Below are positions 15,657-23,850 of a stretch of DNA of 64,000 bases, in pieces; position 1 is the first letter of the stretch; each line of letters begins with the position of its first letter. The translations under genes and the position numbers were made by a program. The notes under the pieces are model-generated. The model was not told the origin of the DNA and did not search any database. It saw nothing but the letters and a program-made list of their open reading frames with translations. Source of the stretch: Terrabacter terrigena. GTDB lineage: Bacteria; Actinomycetota; Actinomycetes; Actinomycetales; Dermatophilaceae. The stretch covers positions 1-64,000 of the forward strand of contig NZ_JBHTKH010000008.1 of assembly GCF_042676085.1 (NCBI RefSeq). Direction: 5' to 3'.

Positions 15657-16517
15657 ATGGCCACGGACGAACGGCGCGTCAAGCGCGAGCTCGAAGAGGG
15701 CATCGAACGCGACTTCACGCGCAAGATGTCGTACGGCGACTACCTGCGGCTCGACACGCTGCTCAGCTCGCAGCAGCCCCTCAGCGACCCGCCGCAGCAC
15801 GACGAGCTCCTCTTCATCATCCAGCACCAGACGTCGGAGCTCTGGCTCAAGCTCTTGATCCACGAGCTGCGTTCTGCCCGAAAGCTGCTCGGCGAAGACG
15901 AGCTGGCGCCGGCCCTCAAGCGGCTGGCCCGGGTCAAGCACATCCAGCACACCCTCACCGACCAGTGGTCGGTGCTCGCGACCCTGACGCCCAGCGAGTA
16001 CGCCGAGATCCGCCCGTTCCTCGCGACGAGCTCGGGCTTCCAGTCGGCTCAGTACCGCGAGGTCGAGTTCCTCCTCGGCAACAAGAACGCCGACATGGTC
16101 GCCGTCTTCTCGCACGACGAGACCGCCCGCGCCGAGCTCGATGCGCTGCTTCACGAGCCGAGCCTCTACGACGAGTTCCTCGCCTACCTGTCCAGGCGCG
16201 GGTACGCCGTGCCCTCCCACCTGCTCGACCGTGACTGGACCCAGCCCTACCGTCTCGACCAGGGCCTCGTCGACGTCTTCGCCGCGGTGTACTCCGAGCC
16301 GCACGAGCACTGGGGCGTCTACGAGACGTGTGAGGAGCTGGTCGACCTCGAGGACAACTTCCAGCAGTGGCGGTTCCGTCACCTGCAGGTGGTGCAGCGC
16401 ACCATCGGGCAGAAGACCGGCACGGGTGGGTCGAGCGGCGTCGACTTCCTGCGCCGGGCCCTCGACCTGACGTTCTTCCCCGAGCTCTACGAGGTGCGGA
16501 CCAGGGTCGGAGGCTGA
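15657..16517 (+). CDS. kynA: tryptophan 2,3-dioxygenase
   Basis: 286 aa heme enzyme that opens the indole ring of L-tryptophan to N-formylkynurenine. Family signatures are clear: MSYGDYLRLDTLL, IIQHQTSELWLKLLIHEL (with the substrate-contacting residues), SSGFQSAQYREVEFLLGNKN, and LDLTFFPELYEVR at the C-terminus. The remaining kynurenine pathway genes are not in the window. A methyltransferase gene follows two bases after its stop and is probably co-transcribed. Confidence 0.96.
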   Translation: MATDERRVKRELEEGIERDFTRKMSYGDYLRLDTLLSSQQPLSDPPQHDELLFIIQHQTSELWLKLLIHELRSARKLLGEDELAPALKRLARVKHIQHTLTDQWSVLATLTPSEYAEIRPFLATSSGFQSAQYREVEFLLGNKNADMVAVFSHDETARAELDALLHEPSLYDEFLAYLSRRGYAVPSHLLDRDWTQPYRLDQGLVDVFAAVYSEPHEHWGVYETCEELVDLEDNFQQWRFRHLQVVQRTIGQKTGTGGSSGVDFLRRALDLTFFPELYEVRTRVGG

Positions 16518-16519
16518 CC

Positions 16520-17167
16520 GTGGCGCGGGACTGGGACGAGCGAGCGGATGTGCTTGCGGCGCAAGCGATCTCGCAGGGCGTTCCCACAGCGTGGTTCGAC
16601 CGGTTGTATGCCGAGGGGTCCTCGGGAGTCGTCGGCATGCCGTGGGACCGGACCGACCCGTCGCCGGTCCTGAGGCAGTGGGCGGAGTCACAGGGGCTCG
16701 AAGGACGCGGGCGACGTGGCGTCGTGGTCGGTTGCGGTCTCGGAGCCGATGCCGAGTACCTCGCAGCCCTCGGCTTCGACACGGTGGCCTTCGACGTCGC
16801 GCCGACGGCGGTCCGGGTGGCGCAGGACCGGCACCCGGGCAGCGCCGTCGACTACCGCGTGGCCGATCTGCTCGACCTGCCGGAGGAGTGGCTCGGCGCC
16901 TTCGACCTCGTCATCGAGGTCTACACCGTCCAGGCGCTGCCCGACCCACCGCGGTCCGATGCGGTGCGCGGCGTGCGCAGTCTCGTCGCGCCGGGCGGCA
17001 CGCTGTTCGCGGTCGCCTTCCGGTCGGACGGCGAGTCCGACGCCACGACGGGTCCGCCGTTCGCGCTGAGCCGTGGTCGCATGCAGTCGTTCGAGGGTGA
17101 CGGCCTCGAGGCGGTCGAGGTGACTGCCGTCGAGGACGAGCGGTGGCGAGCCGTGTTCCGCCGGTGA
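16520..17167 (+). CDS. class I SAM-dependent methyltransferase
   Basis: 215 aa. Motif I is VVVGCGLGADAEYLA, followed by an acidic residue at the end of strand 2 (VAFDVAPTAV) and motif IV-like FDLVIEVYTVQALPD. This is the thiopurine/small-molecule methyltransferase-like type common in Actinobacteria; the substrate is unknown. The GTG begins two bases after the kynA stop (TGACCGTG), so translation is probably coupled. Imperfect inverted repeats within 17170-17200 may end the transcript. Confidence 0.85.
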   Translation: MARDWDERADVLAAQAISQGVPTAWFDRLYAEGSSGVVGMPWDRTDPSPVLRQWAESQGLEGRGRRGVVVGCGLGADAEYLAALGFDTVAFDVAPTAVRVAQDRHPGSAVDYRVADLLDLPEEWLGAFDLVIEVYTVQALPDPPRSDAVRGVRSLVAPGGTLFAVAFRSDGESDATTGPPFALSRGRMQSFEGDGLEAVEVTAVEDERWRAVFRR

Positions 17168-17275
17168 ACCGTGGGGCACCTCATCCGGTGGTGCCACGTC
17201 GAGGCGCGCCGGGAACGGCGGCCAGCACACGGTGCTCGCCACAGCCACGTCGCTGGGTCGGGGCGGGTCAGGTGG

Positions 17276-17731
17276 TCAGGCCGCGGTCTTGGCGCGGACC
17301 TGGCGCTTGATGCGGCCGAGCATGGCGACCATGCCGCGCATGCGCAGCGGCGAGACCGCCTCGGCAAGACCGAAACGCATCGGCGCGTCGTCGGGAACGG
17401 CGAGAACCTCCGCGGCGCTGAGTCCGTCGAGACCCTCGTGCAGGATGCCGGCGAACCCGCGGGTCGTCGGCGCCTCGGCCGGTGCGTCGAAGAAGATGTT
17501 GACCACCCGGTCGTCCAGCGACGCGCCGTCCGCCACCTCGACCGTCAGGAACAGGGGCGACTGGCACTCGTCGACGCGCTCGAGCTGGTCGAGGTGACCG
17601 GCATACCGCTCGGGCAGGCCGGGCAGCTCGTCGCTGAACTCGAGCAGCAGCTGCAGCTTGAGCTCGTTGCTCGCCGACCGGAAGTCATCGGCGATCTCGG
17701 CCAACGACGCGGGCAGGGGCGTGTCGCTCAT
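17276..17731 (-). CDS. sufE: SufE family protein
   Basis: 151 aa SufE-type sulfur acceptor, which takes persulfide sulfur from a cysteine desulfurase and passes it to Fe-S cluster assembly. The acceptor Cys is in DECQSPLFLTVEV, and TTRGFAGIL and the C-terminal helix are typical. It starts four bases after the rhodanese stop and is translated with it; the sseA-sufE pair is conserved in Actinobacteria (Rv3283-Rv3284). Confidence 0.92.
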   Translation of the reverse strand: MSDTPLPASLAEIADDFRSASNELKLQLLLEFSDELPGLPERYAGHLDQLERVDECQSPLFLTVEVADGASLDDRVVNIFFDAPAEAPTTRGFAGILHEGLDGLSAAEVLAVPDDAPMRFGLAEAVSPLRMRGMVAMLGRIKRQVRAKTAA

Positions 17732-17735
17732 GGCG

Positions 17736-18614
17736 TCACCTCTCGATCGGGACGCGCACGGAGTTGCCCCACTCGGTCCACGAGCCGTCGTAGTTGCGCA
17801 CCGTCTCGAAGCCGAGCAGCTGGGTGAGCACGAACCACGTGTGCGAGGACCGCTCGCCGATGCGGCAGTACGCGACGACGTCGTCGGTGGGGGCAAGGCC
17901 CTGCTCGGTCAGGTAGATCGCCTCGAGGTCCTCGCGCGACTTGAACGAACCGTCCTCGTTCGCCGCGCGGGCCCAGGGCACCGACTTCGCGCCGGGGATG
18001 TGGCCGCCGCGCATCGCGCCTTCCTGGGGGTAGTCGGGCATGTGGAGCAGCTCGCCGGAGAACTCGCCGGGGGAGCGGACGTCGACGAGGGGCTTGCCGA
18101 TGTGGGCCAGGACCTCGTCCTTGAACGCGCGGATCGGGGCGTCGTCGCGCTCGGCCACGGGGTAGTCGACTGCCGTGGGCGTCGGAACCTCGCGGGTCAG
18201 CTCGCGGCCCTCGGCGATCCACTTCGCGCGGCCGCCGTCGAGGAGCCGGACGTCTGGGTGCCCGAAGAGGCTGAACACCCACAGGGCGTACGCCGCCCAC
18301 CAGTTGCTCTTGTCGCCGTAGAGCACGATCGTCGTGTCACGCGAGATGCCACGCTTGCCCATCACCTCGGCGAACCGGGCGCCGTCGACGTAGTCGCGGG
18401 TGACGGGGTCGTTGAGGTCGACGTGCCAGTCGATCTTGATCGCGCCGGGGATGTGGCCGGTGTCGTAGAGCAGCACGTCCTCGTCGGACTCGAGCACCAC
18501 GATGCCGTCGGGACCCCCGACGGCGCCGGCGGCGACCTGCTCGGCGAGCCAGTCGGTGGTGACGAGACGCTCGGGGTGGGCGTACGCGGAGATCTTCGTG
18601 TCGTCAGCGCTCAT
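17736..18614 (-). CDS. sseA: thiosulfate/3-mercaptopyruvate sulfurtransferase (rhodanese)
   Basis: 292 aa with two rhodanese domains. The catalytic Cys lies in VAYCRIGERSSHTW, in the C-terminal domain; the N-terminal domain (HIPGAIKIDWHVDLNDP) lacks a Cys, as normal. It transfers sulfane sulfur to thiophilic acceptors and may feed SufE, encoded immediately downstream. A CACGAT sequence six bases before the ATG may be a weak -10 box. Confidence 0.93.
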   Translation of the reverse strand: MSADDTKISAYAHPERLVTTDWLAEQVAAGAVGGPDGIVVLESDEDVLLYDTGHIPGAIKIDWHVDLNDPVTRDYVDGARFAEVMGKRGISRDTTIVLYGDKSNWWAAYALWVFSLFGHPDVRLLDGGRAKWIAEGRELTREVPTPTAVDYPVAERDDAPIRAFKDEVLAHIGKPLVDVRSPGEFSGELLHMPDYPQEGAMRGGHIPGAKSVPWARAANEDGSFKSREDLEAIYLTEQGLAPTDDVVAYCRIGERSSHTWFVLTQLLGFETVRNYDGSWTEWGNSVRVPIER

Positions 18615-18626
18615 GTGCTCATCGTG

Positions 18627-19022
18627 TCACGCGAGCTTGTCGAGGTCCTCACGGCATCGGCGCTCGAACTCGCCGAGCTCGGCGATGGCGTCCTGGATGT
18701 CGCGCAGCCGCTGCTCGAGGTCGGCGCGCCGCTCGTCGATCTGGCCGAGGACGTACTCGAGCTGGGTGCGGCGGCCGCGCGGTGCGTCGAACAGGTCGAT
18801 GATCGTGCGGATCTCCTCGAGTGGGAAACCGAGGCGCTTGCCGCGCAGGATGAGGCTGAGGCGCGTGCGGTCACGGCGGTGGTAGACGCGCTGCGTGCCC
18901 CGCCTCTCGGGGGAGATGAGACCGAGGTCCTCGTAGTGCCGGACCGTGCGATGGGTGACGCCGAACTCGTCAGCCACCTGGGCGATGGTCCACGTCGGCG
19001 CACTTGTCATGGCGTCGATCAT
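18627..19022 (-). CDS. MerR family transcriptional regulator (LiuR-like)
   Basis: 131 aa. An N-terminal winged helix (WTIAQVADEFGVTHRTVRHYEDLGL) is followed by a dimerising coiled coil (LEYVLGQIDERRADLEQRL); there is no C-terminal ligand domain or metal-binding Cys. The length, and the placement beside a catabolic acyl-CoA dehydrogenase, resemble LiuR-type MerR regulators of branched-chain amino acid degradation. The ATG at 19022 is used; an ATG at 19010 would shorten it by four residues. The operator at 19025-19046 touches its start, so it should repress itself as well as the divergent genes. Confidence 0.85.
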   Translation of the reverse strand: MIDAMTSAPTWTIAQVADEFGVTHRTVRHYEDLGLISPERRGTQRVYHRRDRTRLSLILRGKRLGFPLEEIRTIIDLFDAPRGRRTQLEYVLGQIDERRADLEQRLRDIQDAIAELGEFERRCREDLDKLA

Positions 19023-19024
19023 GC

Positions 19025-19046
19025 TTTACGTTTACGTCAACGTCAA
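19025..19046. promoter_or_regulatory. probable MerR-type operator
   Basis: TTTACGTTTACGTCAACGTC... carries three ACGT cores six bases apart and is a near-perfect 22-bp dyad (9 of 11 positions match). It lies between the divergent merR and acyl-CoA dehydrogenase genes. ACGT-rich dyads of this kind are known for LiuR-type regulators. Confidence 0.7.
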
Positions 19047-19051
19047 GCACG

Positions 19052-19069
19052 CGTCACGAGCGCGTGACG
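19052..19069. repeat. inverted repeat in acd leader
   Basis: CGTCACG-AGCG-CGTGACG is a perfect 7-bp inverted repeat between the MerR operator and the Shine-Dalgarno sequence of the acyl-CoA dehydrogenase gene. It could be a second regulator site or an mRNA hairpin. Confidence 0.55.
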
Positions 19070-19096
19070 GCCGCGAACCCCTTCAGGAGAACAGCG

Positions 19097-20275
19097 ATGT
19101 TCGAGCTCAGCCAGGACCATGAGGACTTCCGCAAGGTCGTCCGCGACTTCGCCGAGAAGGAGGTCGCCCCCCACATCGCCAAGTGGGACGCCGCCGCACA
19201 CTTCCCGGCAGACCTCGTGCCGAAGATGGGTGAGCTGGGACTCTTCGGGCTCGTCGTACCGGAGGAGTACGGCGGCGCAGGCGACGCGGGCGACTTCACC
19301 AGCCTCTGCGTCGCGATCGAGGAGCTCGGACGCGTCGACCAGTCGATCGGCATCACGCTGTCCGCCGGCGTCGGCCTCGGTATCAACCCGATCCTGACCT
19401 ACGGCAACGAGGAGCAGAAGCAGCGCTTCCTGCCCGACCTCGTCTCGGGGCGCGCTCTCGCCGGCTTCGGCCTCACCGAGCCCGAGGCCGGTTCCGACGC
19501 CGCCGCGACGCGCACCCGCGCCACGCGCGAGGGTGACGAGTGGGTGATCAACGGGGCCAAGGCCTTCATCACGAACTCCGGCACCGACATCACGTCCGTC
19601 GTCACCGTCACCGCGCGCACCGGCACCAACGACGACGGATCGCCGCAGATCTCGGCCATCATGGTCCCCGCCGGCACGCCCGGCTTCGTCGTCGAGCAGG
19701 CCTACCACAAGCTCGGCTGGCACGTCTCCGACACCCACGGCCTCACGTTCGAGGGCTGCCGGGTCCCGGCCGAGAACCTCCTGGGCGCCGAGGGGGAGGG
19801 CTTCAAGCAGTTCCTCAAGACCCTCGACGACGGCCGCATCGCCATCTCGGCGCTCGCCGTGGGCTGCGCGCAGGCGTGCCTCGAGCTCGCCACCGACTAC
19901 GCGAAGACCCGCACCGCGTTCGGCAGGCCGATCGGCGTCAACCAGGGCGTCTCCTTCCAGCTCGCCGACCTCGCCGTCATGGTCGAGGGCGCCCGGCTGC
20001 TGACCTACAAGGCCGCCTGGCTCAAGGACGAGCTGCACGCCGGCAAGCGCTCGGTCAAGGAGGTCAAGCAGGCTGCGGCCATCGCCAAGCTCTACTCGAC
20101 CGAGGCGGCGGTCACCGCGACCCGCATCGCCACCCAGGTCTTCGGCGGCAACGGCTTCATGGAGGAGTTCCCCGTGGCCCGCTTCTACCGCGACGCCAAG
20201 ATCCTCGAGATCGGCGAGGGGACCTCCGAGGTCCAGCGGATGCTCATCGCCCGCGGCCTGGGGCTGCCCGCATGA
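19097..20275 (+). CDS. acyl-CoA dehydrogenase, probably branched/short chain
   Basis: 392 aa FAD-dependent acyl-CoA dehydrogenase. It has FGLTEPEAGSDAAA (FAD contact), GRPIGVNQGVSFQLADL, FGGNGFMEEFPVARFYRDAKI and the C-terminal catalytic-type glutamate in IGEGTSEVQRMLIARGL. The ATG follows AGGAG by seven bases. It overlaps the carboxylase beta gene by ATGA and is controlled by the divergent MerR protein. The pair resembles isovaleryl-CoA dehydrogenase plus methylcrotonyl-CoA carboxylase of leucine breakdown, which is my preferred but unproven assignment. Confidence 0.92.
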   Translation: MFELSQDHEDFRKVVRDFAEKEVAPHIAKWDAAAHFPADLVPKMGELGLFGLVVPEEYGGAGDAGDFTSLCVAIEELGRVDQSIGITLSAGVGLGINPILTYGNEEQKQRFLPDLVSGRALAGFGLTEPEAGSDAAATRTRATREGDEWVINGAKAFITNSGTDITSVVTVTARTGTNDDGSPQISAIMVPAGTPGFVVEQAYHKLGWHVSDTHGLTFEGCRVPAENLLGAEGEGFKQFLKTLDDGRIAISALAVGCAQACLELATDYAKTRTAFGRPIGVNQGVSFQLADLAVMVEGARLLTYKAAWLKDELHAGKRSVKEVKQAAAIAKLYSTEAAVTATRIATQVFGGNGFMEEFPVARFYRDAKILEIGEGTSEVQRMLIARGLGLPA

Positions 20276-21819
20276 GCGACTCCGACCCGAGGGTCGCCGA
20301 CGTCCGCGCCCGCCTCTCGAAGGCGTACGCCGCGTCCGCGACCGCGCCCGAGAAGGCCCAGGCGAAGCTCGACGCGCAGGGCAAGATCTACGTCCGCGAC
20401 CGCATCGCGCTGCTCTTCGACGAGGGCTCCTTCGTCGAGGACGGCCGCTACGCCAACGCCCTCCAGCCCGGCCTGCCCGCCGACGGCGTCGTGACCGGCC
20501 GCGGCACCGTCGACGGCCGACCGGCGATCGTCATCGCCAACGACCCGACCGTCAAGGCCGGGTCGTGGGGGTCGCGCACCGTCGAGAAGATCGTCCGCGC
20601 CACCGAGATGGCGCTGCGCGAGGAGCTGCCGGTCTTCTGGTTCGTCGACTCCGCGGGCGCCCGCATCACCGACCAGGTGGAGATGTTCCCCGGCCGTCGC
20701 GGCGCCGGGCGGATCTTCCACAACCAGGTCGCGCTCTCGGGCAAGGTGCCGCAGATCTGCTGCCTCTTCGGGCCCAGCGCTGCGGGCGGCGCCTACATCC
20801 CCAGCTTCTGCGACCTCATCATCATGGTCGAGGGCAACGCCTCGATGTACCTCGGCAGCCCGCGCATGGCAGAGATGGTCGTCGGCGAGAAGGTCTCCCT
20901 CGAGGAGATGGGCGGCGCGCGCATGCACTGCACCGTCTCGGGCGTCGGTGACCTGCTCGCCCACGACGACGTCGAGGCCATCGAGCTCGCCAAGCTCTAC
21001 TTCTCCTACGTGCCCGGCACGTGGCGTGACCACCCCCCGACGTATGCCGCGGAGGAGCCGGCGTCGCCGCTGACCCGCGACACGGTGCCCGAGCGCGAGT
21101 CGGTGCCCTTCGACATCCACGACGTCATCGACGGTCTCGTCGACGACGACTCCTTCTTCGAGCTCAAGCCGCTATGGGCGGGTGAGCTCGTCATCGGCTT
21201 CGGACGGCTCGACGGCCAGTCGATCGGCATCGTCGCCAACAACTCGATGGTCAAGGGTGGGGTGCTCTTCACCGACAGCGCCGACAAGGCCGCCCGGTTC
21301 ATCTGGCTCTGCGACGCCTTCAACATCCCGCTCGTCTACCTCGCCGACGTACCCGGCTTCATGATCGGCTCGGAGGTCGAACGCGGCGGCATCATCCGCC
21401 ACGGCGCCAAGATGGTCAGCGCCGTCTCGTCGGCGACGGTGCCGCAGTTCTGCGTCGTCGTGCGCAAGGCGTACGGCGCCGGGCTCTACGCGATGGGCGG
21501 CCCCGGCTTCGGACCCGACGCCACGATCGCGCTGCCGACGGCCCGCATCGCCGTGATGGGGCCCGAAGCCGCCGTCAACGCGGTCTACGCGAACAAGATC
21601 GCCGAGATCGCCGACGCCGACGAGCAGGCCCGGTTCGTCGCGGACCGCCGGCGCGAGTACGAGGAGGACGTCGACATCGAGCGGCTGGCCGCCGATCTCG
21701 TGCTCGACTCCATCATCGAGGCGGATGAGCTGCGCTCGGACCTCGTGCGTCGACTGGCCTATGCTTCCCGGCGTGACCGTCACTTCAGCGAGCGCCGCCG
21801 CGCCGTCCCGCCGGTCTGA
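20272..21819 (+). CDS. acyl-CoA carboxylase beta subunit (MCC-like carboxyltransferase)
   Basis: 515 aa carboxyltransferase with the two crotonase-like halves. The N-terminal half includes FVDSAGARITDQVEMFPGRRG and CCLFGPSAAGGAYIP; the C-terminal half includes FLADVPGF-type LADVPGFMIGSEVE and VRKAYGAGLYAMGGPGF. It would use carboxybiotin from AccA. Its operon partner, an acyl-CoA dehydrogenase, suggests methylcrotonyl-CoA as the substrate. The last 47 bases overlap the start of the mannosyltransferase-like gene, whose promoter therefore lies inside this coding region. Confidence 0.92.
   Translation: MSDSDPRVADVRARLSKAYAASATAPEKAQAKLDAQGKIYVRDRIALLFDEGSFVEDGRYANALQPGLPADGVVTGRGTVDGRPAIVIANDPTVKAGSWGSRTVEKIVRATEMALREELPVFWFVDSAGARITDQVEMFPGRRGAGRIFHNQVALSGKVPQICCLFGPSAAGGAYIPSFCDLIIMVEGNASMYLGSPRMAEMVVGEKVSLEEMGGARMHCTVSGVGDLLAHDDVEAIELAKLYFSYVPGTWRDHPPTYAAEEPASPLTRDTVPERESVPFDIHDVIDGLVDDDSFFELKPLWAGELVIGFGRLDGQSIGIVANNSMVKGGVLFTDSADKAARFIWLCDAFNIPLVYLADVPGFMIGSEVERGGIIRHGAKMVSAVSSATVPQFCVVVRKAYGAGLYAMGGPGFGPDATIALPTARIAVMGPEAAVNAVYANKIAEIADADEQARFVADRRREYEEDVDIERLAADLVLDSIIEADELRSDLVRRLAYASRRDRHFSERRRAVPPV
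21760..21765 (+). promoter_or_regulatory. -10 box TATGCT inside accD-like gene
   Basis: TATGCT, the best match to the -10 consensus in the window, ends seven bases before the GTG at 21773. It indicates a leaderless start inside the 3' end of the carboxylase gene and argues against the upstream in-frame start at 21725. Confidence 0.6.
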
Positions 21820-23080
21820 GCCGCGCCTCGGTCACAGGTTCGAGCACCCCGATCGCCAGACTGAGCTGAGGCAGCCGTTCTGGCGGCGCTTCCCGGTCTG
21901 GTTCCCGTTCGCCGTCTTCGGTGTCTCGCGCCTGTTCGTGTGGGTCGCCGCGACGTACCTCTCCAGGTACCAGATCCCGCTGCCCATCGGCACGGCGAAC
22001 ATCCGCATCTTCTACCCGACACCGGCCGACCCCGGCTACAACGCCGTGATGAGCGGCTGGGACGGTCAGTGGTACCGCGTCATCGCCGAGCAGGGCTACC
22101 CCGCGGTGCTGCCGCGCGTCGGCTGGGGCGGCATCGACATGAACCCGTGGGCCTTCTTCCCGGTGTTCCCGATGACCGTCGGGCTCCTCATGAAGGTCAC
22201 CGGCCTGCCGTTCGCCCTCCTCGCGCCGACGCTCTCGACGGTCATCGGGTTCGTCGCGATGTACATGCTCTTCAAGCTCGTCGACCAGGTGGTGGGCCGC
22301 TGGGAGGCCATCGTCGCCGTCGTCGCGACGAGCTTCTTCATCGCCTCACCGGCCTTCTCGGCGTCCTACACCGAGTCGACCGCCCTGCTCGGGGTGGTCA
22401 CCGTGCTGTGGCTGCTGCGCCGTCGACACTACTGGTGGGTGGCAGCCACGCTGCTCGCACTGTCCCTCAGCCGCAACGTCGTCATCGCGATGGTGCCGGT
22501 CATCCTGGCCCACGCCGTGGTGCGGTGGCGTCAGGGCGACGAGGGCACCCACCCGAAACGCTTCCGGGTGGCGATGGGCGTCCTGGCGGCATACGCGGGC
22601 GCGTTGACCTGGCTGTGGCCGACGATCGTCACGATCGCGACGGACACCCCGAACGCGTACAACGACACGATGCTCGCCTGGAACATCGAGACGAAGATCA
22701 AGCTCTACCTGTGGTGGAACCTGCTCTACGACTACTGGGGCGTGCTCGGCCAGGTCGGCGGCGTCGTGGGCGTGGCCGCCTTCGCGTGGTTCATGCTGTC
22801 GAGGCACTCGTGGCGGTGGGGTCCGGAGATCTGGGGCTGGGCCGGTGCCTACCCCGCCTACATCATCCTGGTCACGAGCACGACGCCGAGCCGCGTGCGC
22901 TACGCGCTCCTCGCGTTCCCGATGACGCTCGTCATCGCGTGGTTCCTCAAGCTGCGGTGGTGGCGGCGCTACCGCTACTGGGTGCTCGCGCTCATCGTCG
23001 TCGCGGGCGCGGCCCAGATGTGGTGGTGGACCGAGCACTACCTCGTCATCGAGAACCTCACCGACGACCTCTACCCCTGA
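21773..23080 (+). CDS. GT-C family mannosyltransferase-like membrane protein (PIG-V type)
   Basis: 435 aa with about nine to ten hydrophobic segments. An early lumenal or extracellular loop carries MSGWDGQWYRVIAEQGYP, the WDGxWY signature of PIG-V-like polyprenyl-phosphomannose-dependent mannosyltransferases, followed by FFPVFPM. It likely adds mannose to a lipid or secreted substrate at the outer face of the membrane; the acceptor is unknown. The GTG start follows a TATGCT box by seven bases. Its last ten bases overlap the convergent maf gene. Confidence 0.8.
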   Translation: MTVTSASAAAPSRRSEPRLGHRFEHPDRQTELRQPFWRRFPVWFPFAVFGVSRLFVWVAATYLSRYQIPLPIGTANIRIFYPTPADPGYNAVMSGWDGQWYRVIAEQGYPAVLPRVGWGGIDMNPWAFFPVFPMTVGLLMKVTGLPFALLAPTLSTVIGFVAMYMLFKLVDQVVGRWEAIVAVVATSFFIASPAFSASYTESTALLGVVTVLWLLRRRHYWWVAATLLALSLSRNVVIAMVPVILAHAVVRWRQGDEGTHPKRFRVAMGVLAAYAGALTWLWPTIVTIATDTPNAYNDTMLAWNIETKIKLYLWWNLLYDYWGVLGQVGGVVGVAAFAWFMLSRHSWRWGPEIWGWAGAYPAYIILVTSTTPSRVRYALLAFPMTLVIAWFLKLRWWRRYRYWVLALIVVAGAAQMWWWTEHYLVIENLTDDLYP

Positions 23081-23751
23081 GTCCCGCCGGTGTCGGCGGT
23101 GCAGCCACCGACGACGTCGAACCACCCGATGCCGGCGTCGCCCAGCAGCTCGCGCAGCAGCGGCAGCGAGAGACCGACGACGTTGTGGTGGTCACCTTCC
23201 ACGGAGGTGACGAAGGCGCCCCCGAGCCCGTCGATCGTGAACGCGCCGGCGACGGTGAGCGGCTCACCCGTCGCGACGTAGGCGTCGACCTCCTCGTCGG
23301 AGAGCTTCGCGAAGTGGACCGTCGTCGAGGCGGTTGCGCCGAGGGTGGCGCCGCCGGGCCCCCGGTCGTCGACGAGCCAGTGGCCCGTGTGCAGCACCCC
23401 GGAGCGTCCGCGCATGCGATGCCACCGGCTGACCGCCTCGGCTGCGTCGGCCGGCTTGCCGTGCACCTCACCGTCGAGCTCGAGCACCGAGTCGCAGCCG
23501 ATCACCACCGCGCCGGCGTCGAGGCCGGACGCGACCGCCTCGGCCTTCGCCCGCGCCAGCAGCAGCGCGATGTCGGCCGGCTCGAGCGGGCCGTAGCGCT
23601 CGGTGGCCTCCGCCACGGCCAGGTCCTCGTCGACGTCGCTGATGACGACGGTCGGTTCGATGCCGGCTGCGCGCAGGGTCGTGAGGCGCGCGGGCGAGGC
23701 GGAGGCGAGGACGAGGCGGACCGCGGGTGCGTCGGGGAGGGGGGTCGGCAT
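23071..23751 (-). CDS. maf: Maf/YhdE family nucleotide pyrophosphatase
   Basis: 226 aa. The N-terminal LVLASASPARLTTLRAAGI, the central GCDSVLELDGEVHGKP and the C-terminal EGDHHNVVGLSLPLL are hallmark Maf motifs. Maf proteins hydrolyse non-canonical or canonical nucleoside triphosphates and influence septum formation. Placement near accD/accE and sseA matches Rv3282. It overlaps the end of the convergent mannosyltransferase-like gene. Confidence 0.92.
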   Translation of the reverse strand: MPTPLPDAPAVRLVLASASPARLTTLRAAGIEPTVVISDVDEDLAVAEATERYGPLEPADIALLLARAKAEAVASGLDAGAVVIGCDSVLELDGEVHGKPADAAEAVSRWHRMRGRSGVLHTGHWLVDDRGPGGATLGATASTTVHFAKLSDEEVDAYVATGEPLTVAGAFTIDGLGGAFVTSVEGDHHNVVGLSLPLLRELLGDAGIGWFDVVGGCTADTGGTQG

Positions 23752-23850
23752 GTCGTCATCGTAGGCGCCGGCCAGGACCCGGGGCGCGACACGTCGACGG
23801 GCCCGACCGCGTGGTCGGGGGCCGTCGGTGTCGCGACGAGGGTGCGCCGT

